Counted from the first letter of the stretch, positions 1 to 6,488 are shown. The stretch: 9,338 bases of DNA from an uncultured Selenomonadales bacterium (GCA_937915885.1 CALGGP010000371.1:1-9338), one strand, 5' to 3'. The notes: generated by a model not told the origin, from the sequence alone. Numbers and translations are program-made.

Positions 1-117
1 ACGCAGGGGCGTGACCTTCAAAGAAGTTGGGCGCTGTCGACGCAGGGGCGTGACCGTTAAAAGTGGCGGGCGCCGCCGACGCGGGTGGGCATGCAGTCCT
101 TCGTTGGGCGCCGCTGT
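1..117. repeat. 39-bp tandem repeat array, cut by the window edge
   Basis: Units begin at 1, 40 and 79, a period of exactly 39 bases. Units 1 and 2 share an identical 16-base head (ACGCAGGGGCGTGACC at 1-16 and 40-55). Their tails diverge but keep a GGGCGC(T/C)G core (30-37 and 68-75). The unit at 79 is a diverged version that also forms part of the 77-bp palindromic element. The pattern is a conserved GC-rich core of about 27 bases alternating with a variable, more AT-rich stretch of about 12 bases. Because 39 is a multiple of three, the array stays open in the frame of the upstream minus-strand glycosyltransferase gene. The array continues off the left edge, so its full length is unknown. 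Confidence 0.85.
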
Positions 118-853
118 TGGTGGGCGGGAGCGTCGGCGGCGCCCCATTAAAACTCTCGGCGTACTCTCGATCGCTCGGAGCCCCGACAATAAAAAACGCC
201 GCCTCATACTCCGCGCGGAGCACTCGAACGATCTCCGCAAAATATTCCTTCGGATAAGTTTTCAACTCGAACGTCCCCTTGACGCACAACGCGATCTTTT
301 TTTTCGCCGACGGCAATCGTTCAAACAATCGATCGACCTTCGCCCGAGCCTCGTCCGTGATTCGAGCGAACACCGGCTCCGCCCAACCGTCGAGCCCGAA
401 AAATTTTTTTACGATCGTCTGATACGTCCGAGCCTGCAACGTCCGATCCAAATCATGATCAATCGCAATAACGTCGGTATAAAGTTTCGTCACCCGACTT
501 TTTTTGTCGTCGAAAACTTTATCGGCGCCAACTCGTTTCGGAATCCGCGCCAACCACGCCAACAGCGCCGGACGCAATTTCCGATCAAGCGAAATGTAAA
601 GATCGAAACGGCGTCGGCGAATATCTTTGACGGCGGAGAAAATTTTCGTCACGGACCGATCCTTTGCGCGATAATCGAGAATGATCACATCGTCGACGAC
701 GGGATTGTTGACGACGGCATCGGCGACGACGCGCTTGACGAGCATCGTGATGCGGGCGTCGGGAAAATTTTTTTTGATCAGCGCGAGCGCGCTCGTGGTG
801 AGAACGACATCGCCGAGATTGACCAGCGCGCTGACGAGAATGTTTTTATACAT
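1..853 (-). CDS. Glycosyltransferase family 9 (heptosyltransferase-like), C-terminal part replaced by repeats
   Basis: The ATG at 853 is 4 bases after the stop of the upstream glycosyltransferase gene, so this is the last visible gene of the operon. The product opens with MYKNILVSALVNLGDVVLTT, the N-terminal Rossmann segment typical of ADP-heptose:LPS heptosyltransferases. The second domain begins near KKIALCVKGTFELKTYPKEY (residues 185-204) and continues to about F235 (FFIVGAPSDREYAESF). These enzymes transfer heptose to the LPS inner core at the cytoplasmic face of the inner membrane. The family is usually about 330-350 residues. Here, from residue 236, the frame enters the repeat array and encodes a Pro/Ala/Gly-rich tail with a 13-residue period (GHAPASTAPNFFE), with no stop before the window edge. 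About 100 residues of the donor-binding domain are missing or displaced, so the product is probably inactive unless the frame rejoins beyond the edge. The exact acceptor and donor cannot be told. Confidence 0.85.
   Translation of the reverse strand, partial: MYKNILVSALVNLGDVVLTTSALALIKKNFPDARITMLVKRVVADAVVNNPVVDDVIILDYRAKDRSVTKIFSAVKDIRRRRFDLYISLDRKLRPALLAWLARIPKRVGADKVFDDKKSRVTKLYTDVIAIDHDLDRTLQARTYQTIVKKFFGLDGWAEPVFARITDEARAKVDRLFERLPSAKKKIALCVKGTFELKTYPKEYFAEIVRVLRAEYEAAFFIVGAPSDREYAESFNGAPPTLPPTNSGAQRRTACPPASAAPATFNGHAPASTAPNFFEGHAPA
68..144. repeat. 77-bp palindromic GC-rich element, copy A
   Basis: The ends are perfect 15-base inverted repeats: GGGCGCCGCCGACGC at 68-82 and GCGTCGGCGGCGCCC at 130-144. 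The 47-base interior holds three blocks shared with copy B at 9137-9213: GGGTGGG just inside the left arm, TTGGGCGCCG in the middle and GGGCGGG just inside the right arm. The stretches between these blocks differ. Both copies are exactly 77 bases and lie in the same orientation. The interior has at least five G-runs on the plus strand, so a G-quadruplex is possible. No T-tract follows the stem on either strand, so this is not an ordinary intrinsic terminator. It resembles a REP- or MITE-like dispersed element; no transposase is nearby. Confidence 0.85.
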
Positions 854-857
854 CGAA

Positions 858-1637
858 TTACTCACTTTCGGTGACGTGGGCGTTTTCGCGGTCGAGGTAA
901 TAAAGTTTGACGTACTTAGCCATCGTATAGAAGAAGTGAAACGCCGACAACACAAAACCGATGCGCCCGTCGAGGAAGCCGCCGCGCAAGAAATACATGC
1001 GGAACGACGCCCAAATCGGGTGCGCAATCATGTCGAGCAGCGACGCGGATTTGCCTTCGGACTTCGCCTTTCGAGCGGCAAGGGTGGTGTAGAAATTCAG
1101 CTTGTTGAAGTAATGCTCCCAATCGCGATAAGGATAGTGGACGAGGTATTCACTCGACGGCAGTTGAATTTCCCGACAGTCGTGATGAATTTTGGGGTGG
1201 ACAAAGCCGGTGACGTAGGAGCCCGCGCGCGGGAGCAATCGGACGACGTAGTCGGGGAACCAGCCGCCATGCTTGAGCGGTTGCCCCCAAAAATAACTGA
1301 GGCGCGCGACGGCGTAAGCGATTGAGCGATCGTCCGCGCGGAGAATTTTTTTGATGTGCTCGGACAATCGATCGGTGGCGCGCTCGTCGGCGTCGATGAA
1401 AAAAATCCAATCGCACGACGCCTGCTCGATGGCGAAAGTTTGTTGCGCGCCCCAATCGCCGTTGAGCGCATGAGAGATCACCTTGGCGCCCTTGTCTCGA
1501 GAGATGTCGGCGGTGCGATCGGTGGAGCCGTCGTCGATGACGATGATCTCGTCGGCGAAACTTTTGACGCTGTCGATGCAGGCGCCGATAAATTTTTCCT
1601 CATTCTTGGCGAGGATCAAAACGGAAACATCAGCCAT
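858..1637 (-). CDS. Glycosyltransferase family 2, LPS core type (WaaE/KdtX-like)
   Basis: This 259-residue inverting GT-A enzyme probably adds a sugar to the LPS core on the cytoplasmic side of the membrane. The N-terminus shows the nucleotide-sugar fold: VSVLILAKNEE (4-14), DDGSTD (35-40) and the metal-binding IDADER (81-86). The WFPDYVVRLL segment (126-135) and aromatic-rich C-terminus fit the WaaE/KdtX-type beta-glucosyltransferase group. An upstream in-frame start at 1832 exists, but the ATG at 1637 is preferred because MADVSVLILAKNEE is the family N-terminus and a GGAG lies 7 bases upstream. The ATG sits in the last codons of the upstream gene (8-base overlap), which suggests translational coupling. 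The length is normal for the family and no key residue is missing. The sugar specificity is not visible. Confidence 0.9.
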   Translation of the reverse strand: MADVSVLILAKNEEKFIGACIDSVKSFADEIIVIDDGSTDRTADISRDKGAKVISHALNGDWGAQQTFAIEQASCDWIFFIDADERATDRLSEHIKKILRADDRSIAYAVARLSYFWGQPLKHGGWFPDYVVRLLPRAGSYVTGFVHPKIHHDCREIQLPSSEYLVHYPYRDWEHYFNKLNFYTTLAARKAKSEGKSASLLDMIAHPIWASFRMYFLRGGFLDGRIGFVLSAFHFFYTMAKYVKLYYLDRENAHVTESE

Positions 1638-2775
1638 GTAAATTCTCCGATTGAATAATATTTTGGAGGCGGCGGGCGAAATTTTGAGGCGAATACTCGT
1701 CGGAGGCGGCGCGGAGTGCTTGACGGTATTGATCGAAATTCCGATCGAAGTCGTTGATGAAAGTCTCGAGTACGCGTCCGAGCTCGACGGTGTTGCCGCT
1801 CGAAAACGTTTCGCCGATGTGAAATCGATCAAACACTTCGGGATTCATATCGTCACTGGCGACGACGGGCTTTTGGAAGCCGATCGCCGTAAAAAGCATG
1901 CCGCCCCAATGATAACGGTAGCGGGGCGCGGAATAAGGCATTAGAAGAGCGTCGACGTCGGCGATGGCGCGTTGCCACTCGGCGCCGATCAAACCTTCGT
2001 GTCGGAATGTGATCGGGCAATCGGAATATTTTTTGATGATGCGCTCGAAATCGGAGGCGTCCTCGTCGTGCATGGTCGAGCCCTGAACAATCAATTCTAC
2101 GGGGCGGGAATATTGACGGTTGAGATAAACGTCGAGGAGAGCCTCCAATTTCTTTTCGCGACGGTATTGCCCGAAGAATCCGATCTTCAACGTTCCGCGC
2201 GGAGCGGTCGACGACGGATTATAAAAAATATCGCGTGGCGTGTAAGTCGGAGGGTAAATTGGAAAAATATTGTTGAGCCGACGCCCGAAGATCGAATCGC
2301 CGAACGTCAAGACGACGAGCCGAATGTTGGGATAATCGATCAGTCGTTGAGCTTCGCGGAAAAAATTATCGACTTCGGTCGGATTGATGCCGTGCAATAT
2401 AAAAATCAGCGGCTTTTTTATTTGACGGAGCGGCGAATGATTGAGCGCGCGGAGGTAACGATAGGTCGAGGTCGGAATGATGAGCGCGTCGAAGTCGGCT
2501 TGACGGTCGAGCAGTTGTCGATACCAACGTTGGCGATTGATCTCGCGCTTGGCGGCGGCGAATAATTTTTTCAAGCCCTTCGATTGCGAATAGGTGACGG
2601 CGTCGCCCGCAATTTTTTCGACGGGAACTTTATAATCGAATTGAAACGTAAAATTTTCTGGGACGAAGAAAAAAACTTCATGCCCGATCGATTGAAATTC
2701 GTCGACGATGATGCGATCGAAGTCGACCTCGTGACCGCCCGCCGTCATGATGTTCTCGAATATCGCCACTCTCAT
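1630..2775 (-). CDS. Glycosyltransferase, GT-B fold (family 4/1-like)
   Basis: The 381-residue product has the two-domain GT-B layout. The N-terminal domain starts MRVAIFENIMTAGGHE, with a glycine-rich loop at 12-14. The C-terminal domain starts at LKIGFFGQYRREKKLEAL (196-213), a typical beta-strand and loop ahead of the donor site. DVDALLMPYSAPRYRYHWGG (273-292) followed by FTAIGFQKPVVASDD (295-309) matches the donor-binding helix and the conserved G.P.VASD region of family 4 enzymes. The role is probably transfer of a sugar from a nucleotide donor onto the growing LPS core or another surface glycan. The ATG overlaps the stop of the DUF262 gene as ATGA (2772-2775), and the 3' end overlaps the next glycosyltransferase by 8 bases, so all three are probably co-translated. 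The usual EX7E spacing is not clear, so family 4 is inferred from the overall pattern; substrate unknown. Confidence 0.85.
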   Translation of the reverse strand: MRVAIFENIMTAGGHEVDFDRIIVDEFQSIGHEVFFFVPENFTFQFDYKVPVEKIAGDAVTYSQSKGLKKLFAAAKREINRQRWYRQLLDRQADFDALIIPTSTYRYLRALNHSPLRQIKKPLIFILHGINPTEVDNFFREAQRLIDYPNIRLVVLTFGDSIFGRRLNNIFPIYPPTYTPRDIFYNPSSTAPRGTLKIGFFGQYRREKKLEALLDVYLNRQYSRPVELIVQGSTMHDEDASDFERIIKKYSDCPITFRHEGLIGAEWQRAIADVDALLMPYSAPRYRYHWGGMLFTAIGFQKPVVASDDMNPEVFDRFHIGETFSSGNTVELGRVLETFINDFDRNFDQYRQALRAASDEYSPQNFARRLQNIIQSENLHG

Positions 2776-4424
2776 AACGACTCCTCCGCGCGGAGCCGAC
2801 GCTCGTAATCAAATTTTGCCTCGTCATATTCGTTGTTCCATGTCTCCAAAATATTTTTGAGCCGACGGTTCATTTCATCAGTTCGAGTGATGATGTTCTC
2901 CGGACGAAAATCATTCAGTTCTGCCAGACGTTGAGTCATCGCGACTTTCGATTGTTTATAGCTCTTCTTTTTCTTCGCGAAATACTCGTTGCTTGCTCGG
3001 ATGTTGTGTTTTTTCTCAAAAAGCGTCAAATTGCCTAGGCTGGCGATCAGTTCATTTATTTTTTCCGGAGTAAAACCGTTGAGATCGTAGTTATCCGTCC
3101 ATTTTCGAGGATAGATATGCTCGATCTGTAATTTATCGGGCAAAACAGAGCTTTGCTTCTCGTCATCGTTGACGATTATTTTTAGCAGCATTTTTATTGA
3201 GTCGATGTTTTTAGTCTTCAACTTGACCTCATCGGTGAAATTACTGACGCCGTCGACCGATTTGAAACTGAACGGCGGATACGGCGATCGGATCGAGAAG
3301 ACGTTCAAATTTATGATGCCGACTTTAATTGTATCGATAGCTCTGCGTATAAAACAGCGAGGGATAATTTGAGAGAGCAGTTTACGCAAAAAGAGCGAAA
3401 AACTTTCGAGGAAGTTCGGATGAGTATTGTTGACAAGATAGTAAGTGATGACGGCGTGCTTCCAAAAATCATGAGGATACAAAAGGAGGAGTTCCAACGA
3501 TTGAATGATTTTTGTTTCGTGAGACCAAGGCTCGCCATCGATCTCGGCACGTTGCTTGACAACCGACCTATTCCATCCGTCCGTCGCTCGAGTGTAGAAC
3601 ATGTATGGAGCAAAAATATCTTCAACAAGATCGATCTCAAGTTCCGTTGCACGCTCGTCCAACTTTCTCCAATGGCAAATGAAAGACTTTCGCTCGTGTT
3701 CATCGATTGACTGATAAATTTTTGCTTTGAGAATATCCGCTTCAGTGAGAGGTTTGCCTCGATTATTGAGTGTTGAAAAGATTGTCAACGCCATATCTTG
3801 TGACTCGGCTTGAATCGGCAGAATGATCACCTGATTTAACAGACGATCAATAAATTTAAGCGCTGCGCCGACATCGATACTGCAATATTCCTTGTAGAGA
3901 TTTTGAAGCAGACAATAGTTTTGTGAGTAAATGTCGGCTGCATTTGGATCAGCTTTGCCCGTCTCGAGGATTTTTAAAAAATTTTTTTCTGTCTGTTCGC
4001 CAATCACATTGGAACGAATGAGCACATCCGATTTGTTTACGTTCTCGACCGTCATGTCCATTTTCCAAATCAGAGGCTCAAGTTGAAGTTTGTTTCTGCC
4101 AATCACACTCGATTCTTTCATTGATTCGAGTTGACTGTAGATTGCGCGGAGTAAGAGAGTGATCGAGACCAGGCGTTGATGTCCGTCAATCACCTCACGC
4201 TGATTTTCGCCGTTATCATAGTGCACAATCGCCCCCAAAAAATATTCGTCGGTGTTCGATTTATCGCTTTCGGCGAACTCTCTGAGGTCATCAAACAGAG
4301 TGGATATTTCGTCCTTGCCCCATTCGTACGGTCGTTGATAATCGGGAATTAACAGCGGCTTCTGTTGACTGTCCTCGAAAAATTTTTTGATCTTCTCTTT
4401 TGTAACCGAGATCGTTGCCGACAT
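2772..4424 (-). CDS. DUF262-DUF1524 protein (GmrSD-like, putative defence nuclease)
   Basis: The 550-residue protein joins an N-terminal DUF262 (GmrS, ParB/Srx-like NTPase) to a C-terminal DUF1524 HNH-type nuclease domain. Visible DUF262 motifs are IPDYQRPYEW (26-35), YFLGAIV (61-67), VIDGHQRL (78-85) and FSTLNNRGKPLTEADILK (216-233). The nuclease part shows QIEHIYPRKW (433-442), SLGNLTLFEKKHNI (462-475) and YFAKKKKSY (481-489), with the H and N ligand positions present. Relatives include type IV restriction enzymes that cut modified phage DNA. The usual DGQQR motif reads DGHQR here. The ATG at 4424 has GGAG 8 bases upstream, overlapping the stop of the DUF535 gene; the stop overlaps the next ATG. 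The gene is clearly poorer in GC than its operon partners (about 37-47% in sampled 60-base lines, against up to 70% in neighbours), which suggests acquisition from elsewhere. A defence role is inferred from the family. Confidence 0.88.
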   Translation of the reverse strand: MSATISVTKEKIKKFFEDSQQKPLLIPDYQRPYEWGKDEISTLFDDLREFAESDKSNTDEYFLGAIVHYDNGENQREVIDGHQRLVSITLLLRAIYSQLESMKESSVIGRNKLQLEPLIWKMDMTVENVNKSDVLIRSNVIGEQTEKNFLKILETGKADPNAADIYSQNYCLLQNLYKEYCSIDVGAALKFIDRLLNQVIILPIQAESQDMALTIFSTLNNRGKPLTEADILKAKIYQSIDEHERKSFICHWRKLDERATELEIDLVEDIFAPYMFYTRATDGWNRSVVKQRAEIDGEPWSHETKIIQSLELLLLYPHDFWKHAVITYYLVNNTHPNFLESFSLFLRKLLSQIIPRCFIRRAIDTIKVGIINLNVFSIRSPYPPFSFKSVDGVSNFTDEVKLKTKNIDSIKMLLKIIVNDDEKQSSVLPDKLQIEHIYPRKWTDNYDLNGFTPEKINELIASLGNLTLFEKKHNIRASNEYFAKKKKSYKQSKVAMTQRLAELNDFRPENIITRTDEMNRRLKNILETWNNEYDEAKFDYERRLRAEESL

Positions 4425-4428
4425 ACAA

Positions 4429-5340
4429 TCATCTCCGTATTAGTGCTGCAATATTTTTTTTGACGGCGTCGTCGAGCCCGTCGAGCAACGCAAACCGCCG
4501 TCGATACGTCGCCCGCTTATGCGACGGAATCTCTTCGACGGTTTTTCTGTTCTCGATCAACGGCAACTCGTCAAACCGTTCGTCGTCCGTGTGATGACCG
4601 CCCGCTTCCAACCAAAAATCGCTGAACGACGTCTTCAATTTCCGATCCCGTCGCACATGATTATTGGCATAATACCCTTCGTTCGTCACCGCGTAAATTT
4701 TTTTCAGCCCGAGCGTCCGCGCAAACGCCTGCGCCGCATACAAAATCAAATTCTTCGTCCGATAAGCATGACATTTTTTCGTGATCTTTTTGATGATATC
4801 CTTCGCGCCGTCCATGTTAGGACCTTGCAACGCGCCAATCCACATCGACCAGTCGTCCGACCGATCCCGCGCAATCCAAAACATGATCTGATAAATCGTT
4901 TCGCCGTCCGGCAGGAGCAACATCAGCGCCGCCAGCCCTTCCTTCCTTTGACCCGGCTCCGCGCGGAGCACCAGCCGCATCGAGCCGAGCGATTCATCGA
5001 GCTCCATCGACCACAACTCGAGCGTCCGATCCGAATACAGATCGAGCACCGCCTTCGGCGCGAGAGTCGTGCGCAAAAACGTCATGTGATCCTCGATCAG
5101 CCGCACCCGCTCATCGAACGTCGACCGATGATAAAAAAATGCTCGCGTCGGCTGCTCGTACACGTACGGAAAATTTTCCGCCACCTGCCGCAGTAATTCA
5201 TCACCGTCGAAAAATTTCACCACGCGTTTCATTCGCCGACGATTGATCAGGCAACGCGCGATGAACACCGCAAACCGATGCGCCTCACGCGGATTATTGA
5301 GATCATAAATTTTTTTCCCGAGCTCGATAAATTTTTGCAT
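4429..5340 (-). CDS. VirK/YbjX family protein (DUF535)
   Basis: The 303-residue product matches the VirK/YbjX family: EQPTRAFFYHRSTFDERVRL (62-81), WIGALQGP (167-174) and, near the C-terminus, EEIPSHKRATYRRRFALLDG (269-288), close to the family's E(L/I)PSKKRA.YR.RY block. Family members have been tied to virulence and resistance to envelope stress such as antimicrobial peptides, but no biochemical activity is settled. No signal peptide or membrane helix is seen, so it is probably cytoplasmic. The ATG at 5340 is chosen because GGAGAGG lies just upstream; a GTG at 5352 sits within that ribosome-binding site and is unlikely. It is the first gene of the operon, so a link to LPS synthesis is suggested by context. 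The stop is only 4 bases before the DUF262 start. Confidence 0.9.
   Translation of the reverse strand: MQKFIELGKKIYDLNNPREAHRFAVFIARCLINRRRMKRVVKFFDGDELLRQVAENFPYVYEQPTRAFFYHRSTFDERVRLIEDHMTFLRTTLAPKAVLDLYSDRTLELWSMELDESLGSMRLVLRAEPGQRKEGLAALMLLLPDGETIYQIMFWIARDRSDDWSMWIGALQGPNMDGAKDIIKKITKKCHAYRTKNLILYAAQAFARTLGLKKIYAVTNEGYYANNHVRRDRKLKTSFSDFWLEAGGHHTDDERFDELPLIENRKTVEEIPSHKRATYRRRFALLDGLDDAVKKNIAALIRR
4956..4969. repeat. Best copy of an iterated palindrome, GCTCCGCGCGGAGC
   Basis: This 14-base perfect palindrome lies inside the DUF535 gene. Its 8-base core CCGCGCGG recurs at 211-218, 1334-1341, 2195-2202, 2786-2793, 4959-4966, 5902-5909 and 7420-7427, all within coding sequences. Six of the seven extend to TCCGCGCGGA. 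Depending on the gene it encodes L-R-A-E/D, P-R-G or S-A-R-G, so all three codon phases are used. This argues for a DNA-level signal rather than a protein motif. Its function is unknown. Confidence 0.75.
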
Positions 5341-5362
5341 TGTCCTCTCCACACGTTATAAT
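5334..5362 (+). promoter_or_regulatory. Predicted sigma70 promoter of the metallopeptidase gene
   Basis: A perfect -10 TATAAT (5357-5362) follows a 17-base spacer from TTTGCA (5334-5339, four of six matches to the -35 consensus). The start point would be near 5369. This is downstream of the possible ATG at 5365, which supports the later ATG at 5431 as the true start and leaves a leader of about 60 bases. Confidence 0.55.
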
Positions 5363-5373
5363 CGATGATAAAA

Positions 5374-5402
5374 TTTTTAGCGCAAACGGCGGGAGTTGTC
5401 AA
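5374..5402 (-). promoter_or_regulatory. Predicted sigma70 promoter of the DUF535-glycosyltransferase operon
   Basis: On the minus strand a perfect -35 TTGACA (5402-5397) is followed by a 17-base spacer and a weaker -10 TAAAAA (5379-5374). Transcription would start near 5367, leaving a leader of about 27 bases that contains the GGAGAGG ribosome-binding site. It overlaps the opposite-strand promoter. The -35 lies in a near-palindrome GTTGTCAAC (5395-5403), a possible operator. Confidence 0.6.
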
Positions 5403-5430
5403 CAATTATTTGCGACGGAGGCGAGCGTTG

Positions 5431-6333
5431 ATGTCGGCGGCGTTGAAGGTGATGCAAAAATTTATGCGGGCGTTGGACGAGACGACATTGATCGGGAGGG
5501 CGGCGGTCGACGAAGCGATCCGCTCGTGCTCGACGTTCGACGGGCTTGACGGGCTGATCGAAAATTTTATAGCCGATTGCGAGAGTGCGTCGACGGCGGA
5601 AGAATTTTTACTCGATAAATGCGGGATCGATCTCGACAACGAAGACACCGGCGCCATCACCGGCTCCGACGCGGGCGGCTCGATCGTCAAAACGGCGAAG
5701 TCGATCATTCCCGGGAAGTCGGGCGCCGTCGATTATCCCGAGGGCACATCATTTGAGCTCGACGGGTTGAGCGTCAACGTCCCTAGCCGAAATACTCTCG
5801 ACGATGTTCAACAGCGCATCATCCGCGATTTATACGGTTGGCAACTCAAAGGCGCGTTCGATCTGATCAAAGAATCCTACGGCGATAATTATTCTTTCGA
5901 TCCGCGCGGAGCGGCAAAGGTGCGGACGCTCGAAATCAAATTTGTCTCGAGCGGAGCGTTCATGGCGCGCGCGGGGCATCGATACGCCCTCCGAACGGGC
6001 GAGACGACGGCGTTGGCATTGCAAATCAACACCGGATATTGCGACGCCGACGGGCAATGGTCGGGCGAAGTGTCTTTCGAGCGGGTACTGGCGCACGAGA
6101 TGACGCACGCGGTGATGGCTGCCAACATCAATTATTATTCGGAGCTGCCGAGTTTCATCAAAGAGGGCGTCGCGGAGCTCACGCATGGCATTGACGATCA
6201 ACGGCGCGCGGCGATCGAATCGTTATCGAAGGACGCGACAAATTTGCGTGCGGCGCTGTCGTCGAGCGGGGGCATGATGTATACGGCGGGATATATGCTG
6301 ATGCGATATTTTGCGCGGCAGGCGGCGCGTTGA
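5431..6333 (+). CDS. HExxH zinc metallopeptidase resembling flagellinolysin/collagenase-type catalytic domains
   Basis: The 300-residue protein carries a complete zincin motif, LAHEMTHAVMA (220-230), with H222, E223 and H226. It is followed 18 residues later by FIKEGVAELTHG (242-253), where E245 and E249 fit the third-ligand helix of gluzincins (compare the EEGTAEF block of M9 collagenases). The N-terminal part has an EF-hand- or dockerin-like loop, DNEDTGAITGSD (69-80), which may bind calcium. No signal peptide or membrane helix is evident. The catalytic region reminds me of the protease insert of proteolytic flagellins, but flagellin end domains are absent; this likeness is from memory. The start at 5431 is chosen for its GGAGG 9 bases upstream; an in-frame ATG at 5365 has no ribosome-binding site and lies at the predicted transcription start. 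It stands alone, divergent from the LPS operon. Substrate unknown. Confidence 0.82.
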   Translation: MSAALKVMQKFMRALDETTLIGRAAVDEAIRSCSTFDGLDGLIENFIADCESASTAEEFLLDKCGIDLDNEDTGAITGSDAGGSIVKTAKSIIPGKSGAVDYPEGTSFELDGLSVNVPSRNTLDDVQQRIIRDLYGWQLKGAFDLIKESYGDNYSFDPRGAAKVRTLEIKFVSSGAFMARAGHRYALRTGETTALALQINTGYCDADGQWSGEVSFERVLAHEMTHAVMAANINYYSELPSFIKEGVAELTHGIDDQRRAAIESLSKDATNLRAALSSSGGMMYTAGYMLMRYFARQAAR

Positions 6334-6338
6334 AGATC

Positions 6339-6386
6339 AAAAAAGCCGTCAACGTCGAGCTCGAGCTCGTTGACGCGGACGGCTTT
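6339..6386 (-). terminator. Intrinsic terminator for the convergent minus-strand genes
   Basis: A 9-base stem AAAGCCGTC (6342-6350) pairs with GACGGCTTT (6378-6386); the interior adds AACG/CGTT pairs and the self-complementary CGAGCTCGAGCTCG. On the minus strand the stem runs into TTTTTT (6344-6339), as expected of an intrinsic terminator. It begins 8 bases after the metallopeptidase stop and may also slow plus-strand transcription, although the T-tract on that side is broken (CTTTATCAATCATTT). Confidence 0.7.
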
Positions 6387-6437
6387 ATCAATCATTTCGG
6401 CGCTGATCACAGGCACGACAACCGATCGAGTTTAGCC

Positions 6438-6488
6438 TTATCGAAAACCCGACAAAGGGCACTCCTCGACGGAATAAACGACGACCAT
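6438..6488 (-). CDS. Possible very small ORF (16 residues) with a strong ribosome-binding site
   Basis: On the minus strand a perfect AGGAGG (6503-6498) lies 9 bases before ATG at 6488. The ORF encodes MVVVYSVEECPLSGFR and stops at 6438. A -1 shift at the GGTTTTCG run would extend it to about 33 residues with a C..C pair (GCRACDQ), ending at 6388, right at the terminator. It lies between the TSCPD stop and that terminator, so it would be on the same transcript. I do not recognise it. It could be a true small protein, a frameshifted remnant or a chance ORF; the strong ribosome-binding site is the only solid support. Confidence 0.3.
   Translation of the reverse strand: MVVVYSVEECPLSGFR

Noticed and set aside
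1..117. CRISPR array
   Set aside because: Although a constant core alternates with variable segments, the spacers are only about 12 bases, the cores vary, and no cas gene is present.
11..874. Long arginine-rich ORF on the plus strand
   Set aside because: It is codon-aligned antisense to the GT9 gene, whose minus-strand product has clear family motifs; the plus product has none.
4519..5196. 225-residue plus-strand ORF
   Set aside because: It is antisense to the DUF535 gene, rich in Arg and His as expected of a shadow frame, and lacks a ribosome-binding site and motifs.
3957..5340. Frequent AAATTTTTT tracts as DNA-bending signals
   Set aside because: Most sit where the genes encode Lys-Lys-Phe/Ile/Asn with AAA, AAT and TTT codons, so a codon-use habit is the simpler explanation.
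5365..5430. Longer N-terminus for the metallopeptidase
   Set aside because: The ATG at 5365 has no ribosome-binding site and lies at the predicted transcription start, whereas the ATG at 5431 has GGAGG nine bases upstream.
6198..6416. 72-residue minus-strand ORF crossing the terminator
   Set aside because: It overlaps the 3' end of the metallopeptidase in antisense and runs through the stem-loop; its start has no ribosome-binding site.
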